A stretch of DNA of 64,000 bases from Prorocentrum cordatum (Eukaryota > Sar > Dinophyceae > Prorocentrales > Prorocentraceae): positions 120,039 to 184,038 of the forward strand of contig CAUYUJ010008580.1 of NCBI GenBank assembly GCA_963575745.1. The letters run 5' to 3'. The notes under the pieces are model-generated. The model ran no database searches. It saw nothing but the letters and a program-made list of their open reading frames with translations, and had not been told where the DNA came from. A program made the translations under genes and the position numbers. Shown piece by piece: positions 51,992 to 62,284 of this stretch. Each line of letters starts with the position of its first letter. Within the stretch, counting starts at the first letter, position 1.

Positions 51992-52141
51992 ATCAGAGTT
52001 GGCCTCCTGCTCATTCTCCACAACGCTGGAGGCCAGTCTTCGGGGCGTTTAGCGCCCCCTGTCGCCAGGCCTTCACCCCTGGCCCTCCTCACTGCTCGGC
52101 GCTAGTCACAGACCTGCGCCTCGGCAGCCGCAAGCCGCAAG
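51992..52141 (+). other. LINE 3' UTR with stem-loop and heptamer tail
   Basis: A perfect 6-bp stem with a 5-nt loop (GGGGCG-TTTAG-CGCCCC) lies at 52042-52058. The UTR ends CAGCCGCAAGCCGCAAG, two copies of CCGCAAG. LINE RTs commonly recognise a 3' stem-loop and many LINEs end in short tandem repeats, so both are candidates for template recognition. There is no poly-A. Confidence 0.7.
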
Positions 52142-52156
52142 CCTCCTCCTCCTCCG

Positions 52157-52900
52157 GTCTCGGATGCAACCGCTGGGAGGTCAAGTTCTGATTTGCCTTG
52201 CTCCGAGATCCGGCTCAATCCGGCTTCATTCCGTGGAATCCGGCTGAATCCTGTTTCATCTGGCGCAGTCTCCTTTTATCCGCGGGGCCTACTCCGGCGT
52301 AGCAGCTCCCCCATGGGGCTTTATTCCTTTTAATCCTTCCGACGAAGACCTCCCAGTAGTTGCCTCCTAATCTGGTACCAGGAGAGCTCTCGGCTTCGAG
52401 GGCTGGGCTTGGGGGGGCTGGGTGGGGCGCTGGGGTGCAGGGCCGTTCACGCATGAAGCTCCGCCTCATTTTGTGGGTTTTCCCCACATCCTACGTGCAG
52501 GGGTTTCTACGGCTCGTGTTGTCAGTGGGGCCTCTCTGCCTCGCTCACATCCCACCTTCTCCCGACCCCAAGCCATTCACACCAAGACTCACACCTCAGA
52601 CCCCTCGCCCCTCAGATCCTCGCATGCCCAGCTTAGCCATACTCAGGCTCACCTCGGACTCACCACTCACCCATATCCACTCATACTCAGATCCAGGCGT
52701 ACTCAGGCTCGTTCGCACTCTGACTCGCTCAGATTACTCAGAGCACATACGCACCCACACTCTGGCTTTCACATATTCCGCCACGCTGCACAATCAGCGT
52801 AATCATACCCAAACTCATACATAAATACTTCTCACACTCATATCATTCACGCTCATATTCACACATACTCAGACTCACTGTTGAGCGTGCTATTTGGTGC
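52157..52900. other. Flanking DNA with small repeats; no gene recognised
   Basis: AATCCGGCT(C/T)-type 10-bp repeats at 52205-52260 form small inverted pairs. From 52560 to 52880 short CTCA(C/G)ACTCA-like motifs recur loosely. No gene is supported. Confidence 0.4.
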
Positions 52901-52920
52901 CTACTGCTACCCGGCCCCCG

Positions 52921-53115
52921 GGGGTATTCCGTGACACCCAGAGCGGGCAACAAATCATGCCCCCCCTCGAAGGCACGAGGGCGGGGGAGGTATTCCGTGA
53001 CACCCAGAGCGGGCAACAAATCATGCCCCCCCTCGAAGGCACGAGGGCGGGGGAGGTATTCCGTGACACCCAGAGCGGGCAACAAATCATGCCCCCCCTC
53101 GAAGGCACGAGGGCG
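52921..53115 (+). repeat. 66-bp tandem repeat, three identical units
   Basis: GGTATTCCGTGACACCCAGA starts at 52923, 52989 and 53055. Because 66 is a multiple of 3, several frames stay open on both strands (22-residue repeats). A mirrored fragment (CGAGGGCGGAAACCGTGACA) closes the array. It is probably not a gene. Confidence 0.92.
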
Positions 53116-53247
53116 GAAACCGTGACAACACAGATTCCCGATGATACGAAATAGGGGCAAAACGTATCACTGTCCTGCTGCCGCGCACGGGATGGGCAGT
53201 AGTGGGATAGCAGTCGCGCGGCGTCTGGTTACCATTTGCCCCCCCGA

Positions 53248-53268
53248 CCGGTGGGCATTTGGCTCAAG
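53248..53268 (+). other. Possible diverged spliced-leader relict
   Basis: CCGGTGGGCATTTGGCTCAA then G aligns with the leader with one inserted base, one deleted T and a few changes. It is followed at once by ATGAGCTCATACC. The following frame is short and unrecognised, so chance similarity cannot be excluded. Confidence 0.3.
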
Positions 53269-53464
53269 ATGAGCTCATACCTCAACCGTTCAACTGTACA
53301 GCACACGTGGAGAGGGCACTGACACAACAGTCCGATGCAGGTGGAAAAACAACATACTCAGACTCACTCACACTTAAACGTATCCCCACTCAGCCTTTCA
53401 TACTTACGTTCGCGCATATTGAGACTCACTAATATTCAGCTTCATGCACAATTCAACGCATATT

Positions 53465-54560
53465 GATACTTACATGGTCACCGCGATGCATCAGGCATGG
53501 CATCTGGACCACCCGAGGGGGAGACGCCAGGGGGTACGACACTTGCCCGCTCGGGTCCAGATTATGTGTTCGGGGGGGTCTCGAGCGCAACGCCCCCTCG
53601 CGGCTACGGGCGCGTCTCTTTTCAAAGCTTTGTGATCATCGCGATGCAGCATGCGTGGCACTGTGATGCTGCAAGGGCCGGTGCCAGCCAAGGATGCTGC
53701 ACGGGCCGGTTCGCGCCCGTTTTGCGAGGGGGAGCCCAGAGCCGAGCGCCAGGTTGCGGCTGTGGGCGCGCGCCTTTTTGCTTCTTCTGATCACGGCCAT
53801 GTAGCGGCATGGCATTGCGTCCACAGTGTAGGGGGGGGGGGGTCCAGCGAAACGCCCGTTCGCGGCTCTGGGCGCGTATCTTTTCAGAGACTCGCAATCA
53901 CCGCGATGTGCCAGCCGTGGCATACAGGTCGCCCAAGGGGGGCCGACCAGGGTTGTTGCACGGGCCCGTGCGCGCCGAGCTCGTGGAGAGGTCTTGAAAG
54001 ACACACCAGTTTCCCGCTGCGGGGTGTCTGTTCAGAGCCCTCTGACCACTGACATCTGGCAGGCACGGCATTCGGGACCACCCGAGGGGGAGCCGCCAGG
54101 GGTTGTGGGGATGTGTTCGAGCCAGACGTCCGTTCGCGGATGTGAACGCGGTCATTCCTCTGAGAGCAAGTTGGCCAACGCGATGCAGTAGGCAGGGCAT
54201 TTGGATGACCAACGGGGGAGAAGCCAGGAGGCATGGCACGGGCCTGTTCGTGCCCAGATGTGTGGTGTCTCTCGAGTACAATTAAGACGTTGAAGTAAAG
54301 ACCGCTTTGGGTTCGAACGGGGCTCGCTGTTCCTTAGGTCATTCCTTGTCGTTCCTCTAGCTCTTCTCGTGCACCCAGGCGCTCGTGGGACCAAAAAGGG
54401 GCTTCGTTCCTCATTCAGTGTTCCTTCTTGCAGCAGCCCGGCTGTAGAGGGGCCCGTTGTGACTCTGTGCGCGTATCTTCTCAGGGCCCAATGGTCTTTG
54501 CAATGCAAGCATGCGTTGCACTCTTGCCTCCTAAGCGGAGCCGCAAGGGTGGTCTGACAC
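53465..54560 (+). repeat. Diverged tandem repeats of about 110-165 bp
   Basis: Units starting near 53477, 53635, 53790, 53895, 54045, 54175 and 54490 share (A)TCACCGCGATGCA, GCATGGCAT, ACCACCCGAGGGGGAG, CACGGGCC(C/G)GT(T/G)CGCGCC and CGTTCGCGGCTCTGGGCGCG, in that order. Divergence is high, so the array is old. Confidence 0.7.
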
Positions 54561-55330
54561 GGGCCCGCCAGCGTCTGGATTGGTGGGACCTTTAGAGTTC
54601 AGTCGACCCTGATTGGTAGGTCGACCATGCCAATTCGAGGGTACCTTTGTGTCTTGTCTGTCCCGACCTATGCGACCCGCATGTCATTCGGTGTTCTGGG
54701 GCCACGGTGCCGTCAGACAGTCTTGTGTCCTATCGGGTGCCCTGTCCAATTCAGTGCGACTGTGGAGTTGCTGTTCGTGGCTTTGGACGCGTCAAAAGAT
54801 AAGAGCCCCAGGGTCACCGTGATATGGCAGGCGCAGGTAGGTGGCGATTCGACTCGTCCATACTCGGACACTCGCAGAAGAGCGCACCAGAACGCAAGAT
54901 GTATACATGGGGAGCCCCGCGTCGATGAATTCGTCTCTGGAGGTCGAAAGCGTATCGACCTTGAGCGAAATATTGACGCATGTTGCCCTTGAGTGTTTTG
55001 TCGGGCTAAGTGGAGCAGGCACGTCAATTAAGAAACTGGCCTCCCAACAGGTGCCCCACGGAAGCTTCCCATTCTCCGATGGCCCTGGTGGCCCATGGAA
55101 GCCCTGGGGCACCACAGGAAGTGCAAAGTCCGACTACGAGCGTGCCCGTAGATGCCTTCTAGCACGGCGTCTTCGCATGTGCACGCCGCCTCGTTTCGCA
55201 GCGAGCAGCGCCGGGAAAGAACCCTGCGCGCAGCCCGCCACACCAGTCGTGGCACGGCAGGGCGGCCGGCACCGGTGGCCGCTGCAGCGTTGCAGTCAAG
55301 ACGCCGAAGTACGAGGCCCATGTCTGGGGT
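54561..55330. other. No gene recognised
   Basis: Mixed sequence with overlapping short frames on both strands, none with a recognised motif. Confidence 0.3.
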
Positions 55331-55335
55331 CGGGG

Positions 55336-55585
55336 GCTCAGTGGGCCCTGGAAACGACAGGCCCGTTGTTTTACCGGTCCCGTTTTGCCGTTTTTTGGGC
55401 CAGTTCCGACGCCGTCTTGTTACCGGTTCCGCCGCCGTTCTTTGACGGGTTCCCGCTCCGGTTCCGATCCTGGGGCCGTTTCTGTTGCCGTTTCTGGTCG
55501 CCGTTTTTGTTGCCGTTTCCATTTTCAAGGGGCTCTTTTTCGGAAACGGTGAAAAGAACGGCCCTGACGTTTCCGGGGCCCACTG
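55336..55585. mobile_element. 240-bp GTGGGCCC inverted-repeat element, copy 5
   Basis: CTCAGTGGGCCCTGGAAACG at the left is mirrored by CGTTTCCGGGGCCCACTGAG at the right, the longest pairing of the family. Inner GCCGTTTTTTGGGCCAGTTC and TTTTTGTTGCCGTTTCC blocks match the other copies. Confidence 0.85.
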
Positions 55586-55599
55586 AGGTCGGGAGGGTC

Positions 55600-55835
55600 G
55601 GGAGCCTCGAGACGGGGTTCAATGCAAACGGGGGTCAGCCAGGGCACCGGATCCTGCAGGATCCTGCGAAGACCCCCTTTGGCTGACCCGGGTTAGCGAG
55701 CCGCTCGTGGCCGCGAGGCGGCCGCGCATATTGGCTGACCCGGGTTTGCGAGGACCTGCGTTGCAGTTTTTTTCCCTGCATTGCAGTTCTTGGTTTCCTG
55801 CTGACCCGGGTCTGGATTGACCCGGGTCAGAAGAT
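55600..55835. repeat. Dispersed repeat with CCTGCAGGATCCTGC palindrome and GACCCGGGT units, copy 2
   Basis: GGATCCTGCAGGATCCTGCG, GGCTGACCCGGGTT (twice), and TTGACCCGGGTCAG give several palindromes. Matches 41130-41280 in order. Confidence 0.5.
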
Positions 55836-55964
55836 CCCCGAGAGGGGCTCTGGCTTCCGGGCCGTTCCCCAGAGCCAGGTCGGACAGCCTATCCGTGGCC
55901 AAGGCTCGCCGTGGCCAGACAAGCCAGCTCGTTCCCTTTTTTGCGGCGTTCCCCACGGGAGCAC

Positions 55965-56150
55965 GTGCTTTTCCCCCTCCTGATCATCGTCGATGATCAG
56001 GAGGGGGAAAAGCACACAGAGACGCAAGTGATCGCACCCAGGAAGAGATGGGAGAATCTGGGAAAAACGAGGACCCAGAAGATATGGACAAATATGGGGG
56101 ATCCTGTCATGTGTGTCTATTTATCTGTGTGTCCCAGGGCCCCTTCGGAT
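55965..56150 (+). repeat. ACACAGACACAA...GTGTCCC dispersed repeat with palindromic head
   Basis: It begins with a near-perfect palindrome (TTTTCCCCCTCCTGATCATC / GATGATCAGGAGGGGGAAAA at 55969-56011), then CACACAGAGACGCAAG, and ends CTGTGTGTCCCAGGGCCCCT as in the copies at 843, 1268 and 38922. Confidence 0.65.
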
Positions 56151-56177
56151 GACCGTGCCCCCCCGGCGCCCCCGCAG

Positions 56178-56272
56178 GCCCTCTTGGCGTGGCTCGCCGA
56201 GCTGTCGCAGACGCCGGCCAAGCAACGCCAGGCCCAGGGCGCGCGGAAGCGCGGCCTCCGCCGCGATTGGGG
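56178..56272 (+). CDS. Exon-like block, function unknown
   Basis: After GCGCCCCCGCAG, a good acceptor, the frame reads ALLAWLAELSQTPAKQRQAQ then GARKRGLRRDW. A GGAAGGCTTCTTAGAAG hairpin element follows within 60 bp, as after the blocks ending at 2611, 5190 and 13431. The family was not recognised, and the right border is undefined. Confidence 0.3.
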
Positions 56273-56327
56273 AGCGGCCGAGAGGGGAGGGTGGGGGACT
56301 GGGGTGGGTGGGATGTCTCAGCGACAC

Positions 56328-56485
56328 GCAGAGGGGGGTGGGGGGAGGGGGGAGGGCTTCTTAGAAGCACCCCCGCTTCTCAGAAGGCGCGGGCCTTGTT
56401 TACAGATGTAAGGCCGGCGCCTTCTAAGAAGCAGCCTCCTTCTAAGAAGCCCTCCCCCCTCCCTCTACCCCCTTATGCGTGCCGC
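56328..56485. mobile_element. GGAAGGCTTCTTAGAAG hairpin element, copy 3
   Basis: ACACGCAGAGGGGGGTGGGG ... GGGCTTCTTAGAAGCACCCC on the left, mirrored by CTTCTAAGAAGCCCTCCCCC ... CTACCCCCTTATGCGTG on the right. The centre is CTTGTTTACAGATGTAAGG. Confidence 0.8.
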
Positions 56486-56614
56486 CAAATGTCATGGCTG
56501 GGGGCATGAAATCTGCCCAGGTATCATGGCATGCTGTTTTCACACCTCGCTCTCTCCGCCAGGCCCATGTCGTATCACTGGCTTTGAAAATCGGCGTGCC
56601 CTTGCCGAGCGAAA

Positions 56615-56672
56615 AGGAGGAAGAGGAGGAAGAGGAGGAGGAGGAGGAGGAGGAGGAGGAGGAGGAGGATAA
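56615..56672. repeat. GGA microsatellite
   Basis: A GGAAGA then GGA tract. Confidence 0.9.
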
Positions 56673-56689
56673 GGGGAGATAAGAATGAG

Positions 56690-57070
56690 GCCTCTCGATG
56701 GCTTCTTGGGGCATTCTTGGGGCCAAACTGGGTCGTGAACATTGCGCCTCTTTGGGAGGCTTCTTGGGGTCTCTGAGAGGAGTCATTTCGGCGGCCTCTT
56801 GGCGGTATTTGGGGGACCTGGGGGCCTCTTGGGGGCCTGCTGGCAGTCTTGGGGGCCATCTTTCGAGAAAGGGTTTGACATGTCAGGTTGGTTTCCCCCT
56901 CTTGGGGTCCTCTTGGGAGCCTCTGGATTGGGAGGCCTCTTGGGCCGTCTTGGGGATCTCTTGGGCTGCCTTGGGGCCGTCCTGGGAGCCTCTTGGTCTG
57001 GCTTGGGTCTATTTGGGGGCCTCTTGGGCCGTCTGGGCGGTCGGAGGCTCTTCCCAGATATCATTACATG
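56690..57070 (+). repeat. GGCCTCTTGGG degenerate minisatellite
   Basis: TTGGGGGCC, GCCTCTTGGG and GGGAGCCTCTTGG motifs recur every 10-20 bp. The Gly/Leu/Trp-rich frames on the plus strand and Pro/Arg/Lys-rich frames on the minus strand come from this repetition. Confidence 0.7.
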
Positions 57071-57474
57071 TTTATTACAATGCGTCCCTTGCCGCGTACG
57101 CGCCTCGCTCGGGCCATGATTTGCGAACCCCCTCTTGGACGCCCCCCGTCTTGGACGTCCTCGAGGGATGCGCCGACGAATCTAGCCTAACTTTCAGAGC
57201 ACTGCTGGGCAAAGACTAAGACCCGAGAAGCTCTCCACCAGATGCGCGTCTTCGGCAGCGATCCATGGGCGCAGGAACTCTTCGAGGCCGCCGTCTCCAG
57301 GTCACAGCTCGTCCCTTCGGTGTGGGGCGTTCCAGATGGAGCCTCGGCGGAAGGCGGCGAAAGTACAGCGAGGGCGGCTCCGCCGGCGGGAGCCAGCGGA
57401 AGCTCGGCGGGAGGCGGCGGAAGTAGAAGATGCGCCCCCAAGAGATGGCAGCATGTTTGGATTATTCCTCCTCT

Positions 57475-57638
57475 TCCTATTCCTCCTGCTGCTGCTTCTG
57501 TTGTTGCTGCTGCTGCTCCTCCTCCTTCTCCTCCTCCTCCTCCTCCTCCTCGTCCTCCTCGTCTCCTTCCTCCCTCCTCCTCCTCCCCTCCTCCTCCTCC
57601 TCCTCCTCCTCCTCCTCCTCCTCCTCCTCCTCCTCCTG
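57475..57638. repeat. CTC/CTG trinucleotide tract
   Basis: CTGCTGCTTCTGTTG then CTCCTC tracts, with an interruption around 57555-57590. Confidence 0.9.
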
Positions 57639-57829
57639 TGGGCCAGAGCATGCGGAGAGTCACGAGAAGTCCGAGAGCAGTAAGGGTATCTCTCTACGCT
57701 TCCGGATGCCCCAGGGGCCCAACGTGGCGTCGAATCAGCTCGTCCAGGTAAATAATCTGGGGTCTAGCGATTTTTCCACATTGTGTGACGGCACGGCGGA
57801 GCAGAGGTACGCCGACGCACTATCACATG

Positions 57830-58430
57830 ATCGGAGGCTGGGGGGTGAGATCGCAGTAGCACGGAGAGCCCCCACCGGGACATCGGTGTCGGTTTCGTGG
57901 TCGCGTCGTGCGAGGCGAGGCGAGGCGACGCTGCGCGTCCGCGCGAGAGGAATGACCCCGCCGTCGCTCTGGCGATTCGGAGGCAGAGGACCGCCCCATC
58001 CGCCCCCCCCGCGGGCGCGCGGTGGCCTGGGGTGTGCCGCCGTGGTGTCATGTGGTGTCCCGTCGGTGTCCCGTCGGTGTTCCGTCGACGGTGGGCGGGC
58101 GGTGGCGGGGGGGGTCCCGCCTTGCTATCGATAGTGAAGTCGATCGTGAGATCGATAATGAGATGGATCGAATGGAATGGGCTGTGATATTGAAAGTGAG
58201 ATCGACAGCGAGGTTGATTGTGACATTGGTCGTGAGATAGAAAGCGGGGACGATAGTAACGTTACTTTGCAGCACAACATCGTCATCACGCGTCGTCGCT
58301 GACTTGGGGGTGCGTCACCAGCATCGTCATCATCACACCCATCGTATTTGCCATCATTTGTTTTCGTTCCCCCCCACCCCTCCACCTCCTTATCACCCGA
58401 AGGGTGGTCGTATAGGTCATGATCACAATT
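57830..58430. repeat. GTCCCGTGGT / GATCGATA satellite with conserved flanks, copy 2 (short)
   Basis: The left flank (GGGGTGAGATCGCAGTAGCA, GCGAGGCGAGGCGA, CGCGAGAGGAAT) and right flank (CTCCTTATCACCCGAAGGGT) match 9115-9270 and 10225-10265. The array between them is only about 200 bp: a few GTGTCCCGTCG units followed by GAGATCGATA units. Confidence 0.7.
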
Positions 58431-59600
58431 CCAGTGTGTACTTCGCAGGTGCTACTATTGTCACGTCGCCGCGTGCCTCTTCACTCGGAAGGTCGTCCTT
58501 CCCGCAAGCAGCATGCGAACGTTGCTGGAAGGGCGCTGCGATGCCAGCCTGGGGCAGGACACTTCTCGGCGGCGCGCCCGTGGGGCATGGCAGAGGGGGC
58601 GGGCCTTCTCAGAAGGCGACGGGGTCTTCCCAGGAGCCCCCCCCCCCCCGCCCTCACAGGAGCCTCCCGAGGACCCCCTCCGCAGCCGCAGGCGGCCTCC
58701 CAGAAGGCGGGAGGGCTCCGGAGAGGACCCCGCCGCCTTCTGACGCAGGCCGGCCCCCGTCGGCCGCCTGGCCCCCCCCCCAGGGCGGGGGACGGCGTCG
58801 CGCCGCCAGGCTGCCCCCGGCCGCCTCCCGGGTCGCCACGGACCTCGCGGGGCGCTGGCTGGGAGCCTGCAGTCGGCCCCGAGGAGCCTCCGAGGGTTCC
58901 AGCCTCTGCCCAGGGGGCCCCCCGCAGCTCCCCCGAGGGGGGGGGGCTGGGGCGCAGAGGCGACGCGGGGGCGCCCCGAGCCTGTGGCGACGAGGTCTCA
59001 AGGGGAGTCTCCTGTGGCCTCCGGGCAGCCATTCCGCATTAGAGCCATCAGAGGCAGTGGCAGTGGATTCTGCTCGCAGGGAGCGCAAGGTGAGCTGCGT
59101 GTGTGCCAGCTATGCGCCAGCTGCGCGCCGCCAGCTGCACCAGGTACGGCCATGTCACGCGGGGGCGGCACTCGTTGAGCGCCCCAGCGTGCTCCAAGAG
59201 CGTATAATTGACCCGACGTGCACTGACTGCGCATGGGCTTTTGCCAGCGAAGGTCGGACGGGCGGCGCCCAGATGCTGTCCCTGGCTTGCCGCCGCGCTC
59301 GCTGCTGTGGTTGGCAGGGGTGGTGGGGTCTGGAGTCGCTGCCCCTGCTGGACGGGGGCACCCGAGCGGGAATAGAGTTGACTAAGTAGGTGCTGGGGGG
59401 GAAGGCCCAGACATCCGACGATGTGTGTGCTTCAGTGCGCGGCCCACCAGGTCCCGACCCCATCCGGGGAGGTAGTTTTTCGCCCTGGTCCCTTAACGAG
59501 TTTTGATGGCCCCAGGGCCCAACGACGGGCCCCAAAGGCCAGAATCAAAAAAAATACTCCGACGGAAGGACCCCGCATGATAATCTTCTTCGCGCGCAGG
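58431..59600. other. No gene recognised
   Basis: GC-rich segment with long open frames in up to four phases, rich in Pro, Arg and Gly, and no identifiable motif. A CCCAGACATCCGACG block near 59405 also occurs near 29966 and, reversed, near 24575. Confidence 0.3.
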
Positions 59601-59629
59601 ATACCAGGATGCGACCTGCGAGGCCACTG

Positions 59630-60045
59630 AGACTTGTTGTGCCCGTGGGGCATTTGAGACCTGCGGGGCCTGTGGGACCTGTTCGACCTGCGGCGCTTGC
59701 GGGGCCTGTGCGACCTGGGGGGCACGAGGGACCTGTGAGATCTGTGGGACCGGGGGGACCTGTGGTAAGAGTGGGGCCCCTGGAACTTCTGGGACCTGTG
59801 CGGCCTGTGGGACCTGTGAGACCTGTGGAGCCCGTGGGATTTGTGCGGCATGTGGGGTTATTTGGACCAGTGGGGCCTGTGCGATCCATGGGACTTGCGA
59901 GCCCTCGAGGGCATGTGGGACCTGCAGGACCTGAGGGGAATATAATCAAGACTTGTGGGGCCTGTGGCACCTGTGGGACCGGTGGGACTTCTGCAACTTC
60001 TGGGACCGGTGGGACTTGTGAGCCTTGTGCAGCCTGTGCGCCCCC
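59630..60045. repeat. GGGACCTGT 9-bp minisatellite, collagen-like when translated
   Basis: GGGACCTGTG / GGCCTGTGG units of 9 bp. The minus strand reads as Gly-Pro-Thr/Gly-x-y triplets and the plus strand as Gly-Pro-Val. A 9-bp period gives this pattern automatically, and there is no signal peptide or non-repetitive domain, so it is not annotated as a gene. Confidence 0.8.
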
Positions 60046-60054
60046 CGTCTCCCG

Positions 60055-60585
60055 CCGGAGACTTCCTCGCTATGCACTGACAGATGATCGAGGCCCCTGC
60101 TCGAGAGACACCCTCGCGATTTGCCTCCCTGGGGTGCTCAAGTGAAATCTTGCTACAGTAGCCCGATGACCCGCTGGGATTAAGCTCAGAAGGCGGTGAC
60201 CCCATAGGGAGGGGGCTCCCGCTCGAGACTTCCTCGCGACCCGCTGGGATTACAAAGGTGAGGTGGGGACCCCTATATTGAGGAGTCTCCCGCTCGACAT
60301 TTCCTCGCGATTCACTCACAAATCAAGCTCCCGCTCGAGACGTCCTCACGATGTGCCCCCTAGGGGTGCTCAAGTGCAGTGCCTGCTATAGTATCCCGAT
60401 GACCCGCTCGGATTACAAACATGAGAAGGGGACCTCATAGGGAGGAGACTTTCTCGCGACTCAATCACACATGAAGCTCCCCTTCGAGACAGTCTCACGA
60501 CTTGCTCCCTTGACCCGCTCGGATTGCAAATCTGAGGCGGGGACCCACTAGGGAGGGGCTCCCGTCTGAGACTTCCTCAAGAAGA
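60055..60585 (+). repeat. Tandem repeats with CTCCCGCTCGAGACTTCCTC
   Basis: CTCGAGACTTCCTCGCGA, CCCGATGACCCGCT(G/C)GGATTA and GGGACCCC(A)TAGGGAGG blocks recur in order about four to five times with deletions. Confidence 0.75.
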
Positions 60586-60589
60586 GTGC

Positions 60590-60690
60590 GTGCGTGGATG
60601 AGTGAATGATCGAGTGTATGAGTGAGTGCCGGCTGTGTGAGTGTGCGTGTGTATGTGTGAGGATGTGGGAATGTGTGAGTTGGTGGGTAT
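60590..60690. repeat. GTGTGAG-rich tract
   Basis: TGAGTGAATG and GTGTGTGAGGATGTG motifs preceding the GAT tract. Confidence 0.7.
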
Positions 60691-60699
60691 GTAGTATGT

Positions 60700-61174
60700 G
60701 GCGATGGTGAGAACGATGATGACGATGATGATGCTGATTATGATGATGCTGATGGTGGTCATGATTATGATGATGATGGTGATAATGATGCTGTTGATGA
60801 TGATGATGATGATGACGATGATGACACTGATGATGATGACGGTGCTGGTTACGATCATGATGATAATGATGATGATGATGGTGATGATGATGATGTTGAT
60901 GATGCTGGCAATGATGATGCTCATGATGATGACGATGCTGATGATGGTGACGACGATGATGATGATGCTGCAGATGATGATGGTGATGATGACGACGATG
61001 ATGATGATGATGACGATGATGATGGTGATGATGACGACGATGATGATGATGACGACGACGAGGATGATAGTGATTACGACGACGATGCTGTTGATGCTGC
61101 TGCTGATGATGATGACCATGACGATGCTGCTGTTGATGATGATGATGATGATGATGCTGATGATAATGATGATC

Positions 61175-61227
<53 letters not shown>

Positions 61228-61231
61228 CATG

Positions 61232-61302
<71 letters not shown>

Positions 61303-61445
61303 GGTGGTGGTGGTGGTGGTGGTGGTGGTGATGGTGGTGATGATGCTGCTGCTGATGATGATGATGATGATCATGATGATGATGTTGATGGTGATGGTGG
61401 TGATGGTGGTGATGTTGGTGATGGTGATAGTGATGATTGTGAATG
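60700..61445. repeat. GAT tract with embedded GGT tract
   Basis: About 745 bp of GAT/GAC/GCT triplets. At about 61287-61328 it turns into pure GGT and then back to GAT. The poly-Met, poly-Ile and poly-His frames are artefacts. Confidence 0.95.
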
Positions 61446-61681
61446 AATGAGTGGAGGGGAGGTTGTGTGTGGAGTTCCTTCCTGCGCGGGGGGGGTCCAG
61501 AGCAAACAAGACAAACACCCCACCTAGGACGTAGTGAGGAAGAACCCCACTTAGGTTGTGGGGAACAAGGCCCCACTCAGGATGCGGGGAACACCTCGTG
61601 ACTGAAAGCAGACACATCCTCGGAGGTGTGGGGACGGAGAGAGGGAGGCGGAGAAGAAGGCTGAAGGCGTGCCCTCGACAG
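61446..61681. other. No gene recognised
   Basis: CCCCAC(C/T)(C/T)AGGA(C/T)G(T/C) units recur three times at 61520-61590. The segment ends GCCCTCGACAG, an acceptor-like context. Confidence 0.4.
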
Positions 61682-61830
61682 GTGTCCAACGCGTCGCTCA
61701 GGGACACGCTGCTGGACCTGTGCAGGGCGGCCTCCCGCAGTTCCGTGGCCCCACGCCCGGAAACCCTGGCGCTGCTGGCGCTGGCGGCCCACCACCCGAT
61801 GCTGAGCTCGCGGGCGTGGCCGGCGCCCGG
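61682..61830 (+). CDS. Exon-like block, helical
   Basis: After CCCTCGACAG the frame reads VSNASLRDTLLDLCRAASRS then SVAPRPETLALLALAAHHPM and LSSRAWPAP, ending before a GT at 61831 (GCCCGG then GTGCTG). The composition is protein-like, with two amphipathic helices. It is on the same strand as the other exon-like blocks. The family was not recognised; it could be a further HEAT-type exon. Confidence 0.35.
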
Positions 61831-62280
61831 GTGCTGAACCCTCTGGCTGAAGCTTATTTGGTTCCAGCATATTTGGTTGAGCTCGCGGGCTCCAGCATCT
61901 GTTGCTCCAGTCCGGGGGGCTAGCAACTGTCAATTTCCCTTCCCAAGGGGTTGGGTGCCTTTAGCAGGTGCCTCCGCGAAGCCCGAAAAGGGAGTGCAAC
62001 GTCAGAGGAGGAACAGGTACCGATACCGCCAACCTTCCTGGTGTTCGCCTTGTTGGGCCTCCTGGCAGGCCCTCGTCGCCACGGTTGTGTTCACCGCGAA
62101 ATTCTGGTCAGAACGCACCTTTTCAGAGGTCTGGGAGTAACAGTATTGGTATGTCGACAGCCCTCGCCTCGCGCTTCGCCCCGGAGGGGCGGTGTCCAAA
62201 GGTGGGGGCGTATAGACGCAGTTGAGGTCAGGGCTTGGGCCGAGGAAGATGCCGAGGTCGAGGCGGAGGTCAGACCCGAG
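61831..62280. other. No gene recognised
   Basis: Short TTTGGTTxxAGC repeats near 61855-61885. Nothing else was assigned. Confidence 0.3.
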
Positions 62281-62284
62281 GTCG

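Larger units (their letters stand above)
45197..52141 (+). mobile_element. Full-length two-ORF LINE starting with a spliced leader
   Basis: The element begins exactly with the dinoflagellate spliced leader. It has a 5' leader of about 165 nt, ORF1 (45361-46536), ORF2 with endonuclease, RT and RNase H (46604-51991), a 150-nt 3' UTR with a stem-loop, and a terminal double heptamer GCCGCAAGCCGCAAG. The 15-mer CCTCCTCCTCCTCCG lies on both sides (45182-45196 and 52142-52156). It fits a target duplication, though it is simple sequence. Both ORFs are intact, so the copy is young and may be competent. Length is 6945 bp. Confidence 0.9.

Noticed and set aside
59545-59970. Minus-strand collagen-like protein of Gly-x-y triplets
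   Set aside because: Produced by a 9-bp minisatellite; the plus strand gives an equally regular frame and there is no signal peptide or unique domain.
60548-61926. Long poly-His, poly-Ile and poly-Met frames
   Set aside because: Read-through of a GAT tract; each phase gives a different homopolymer.
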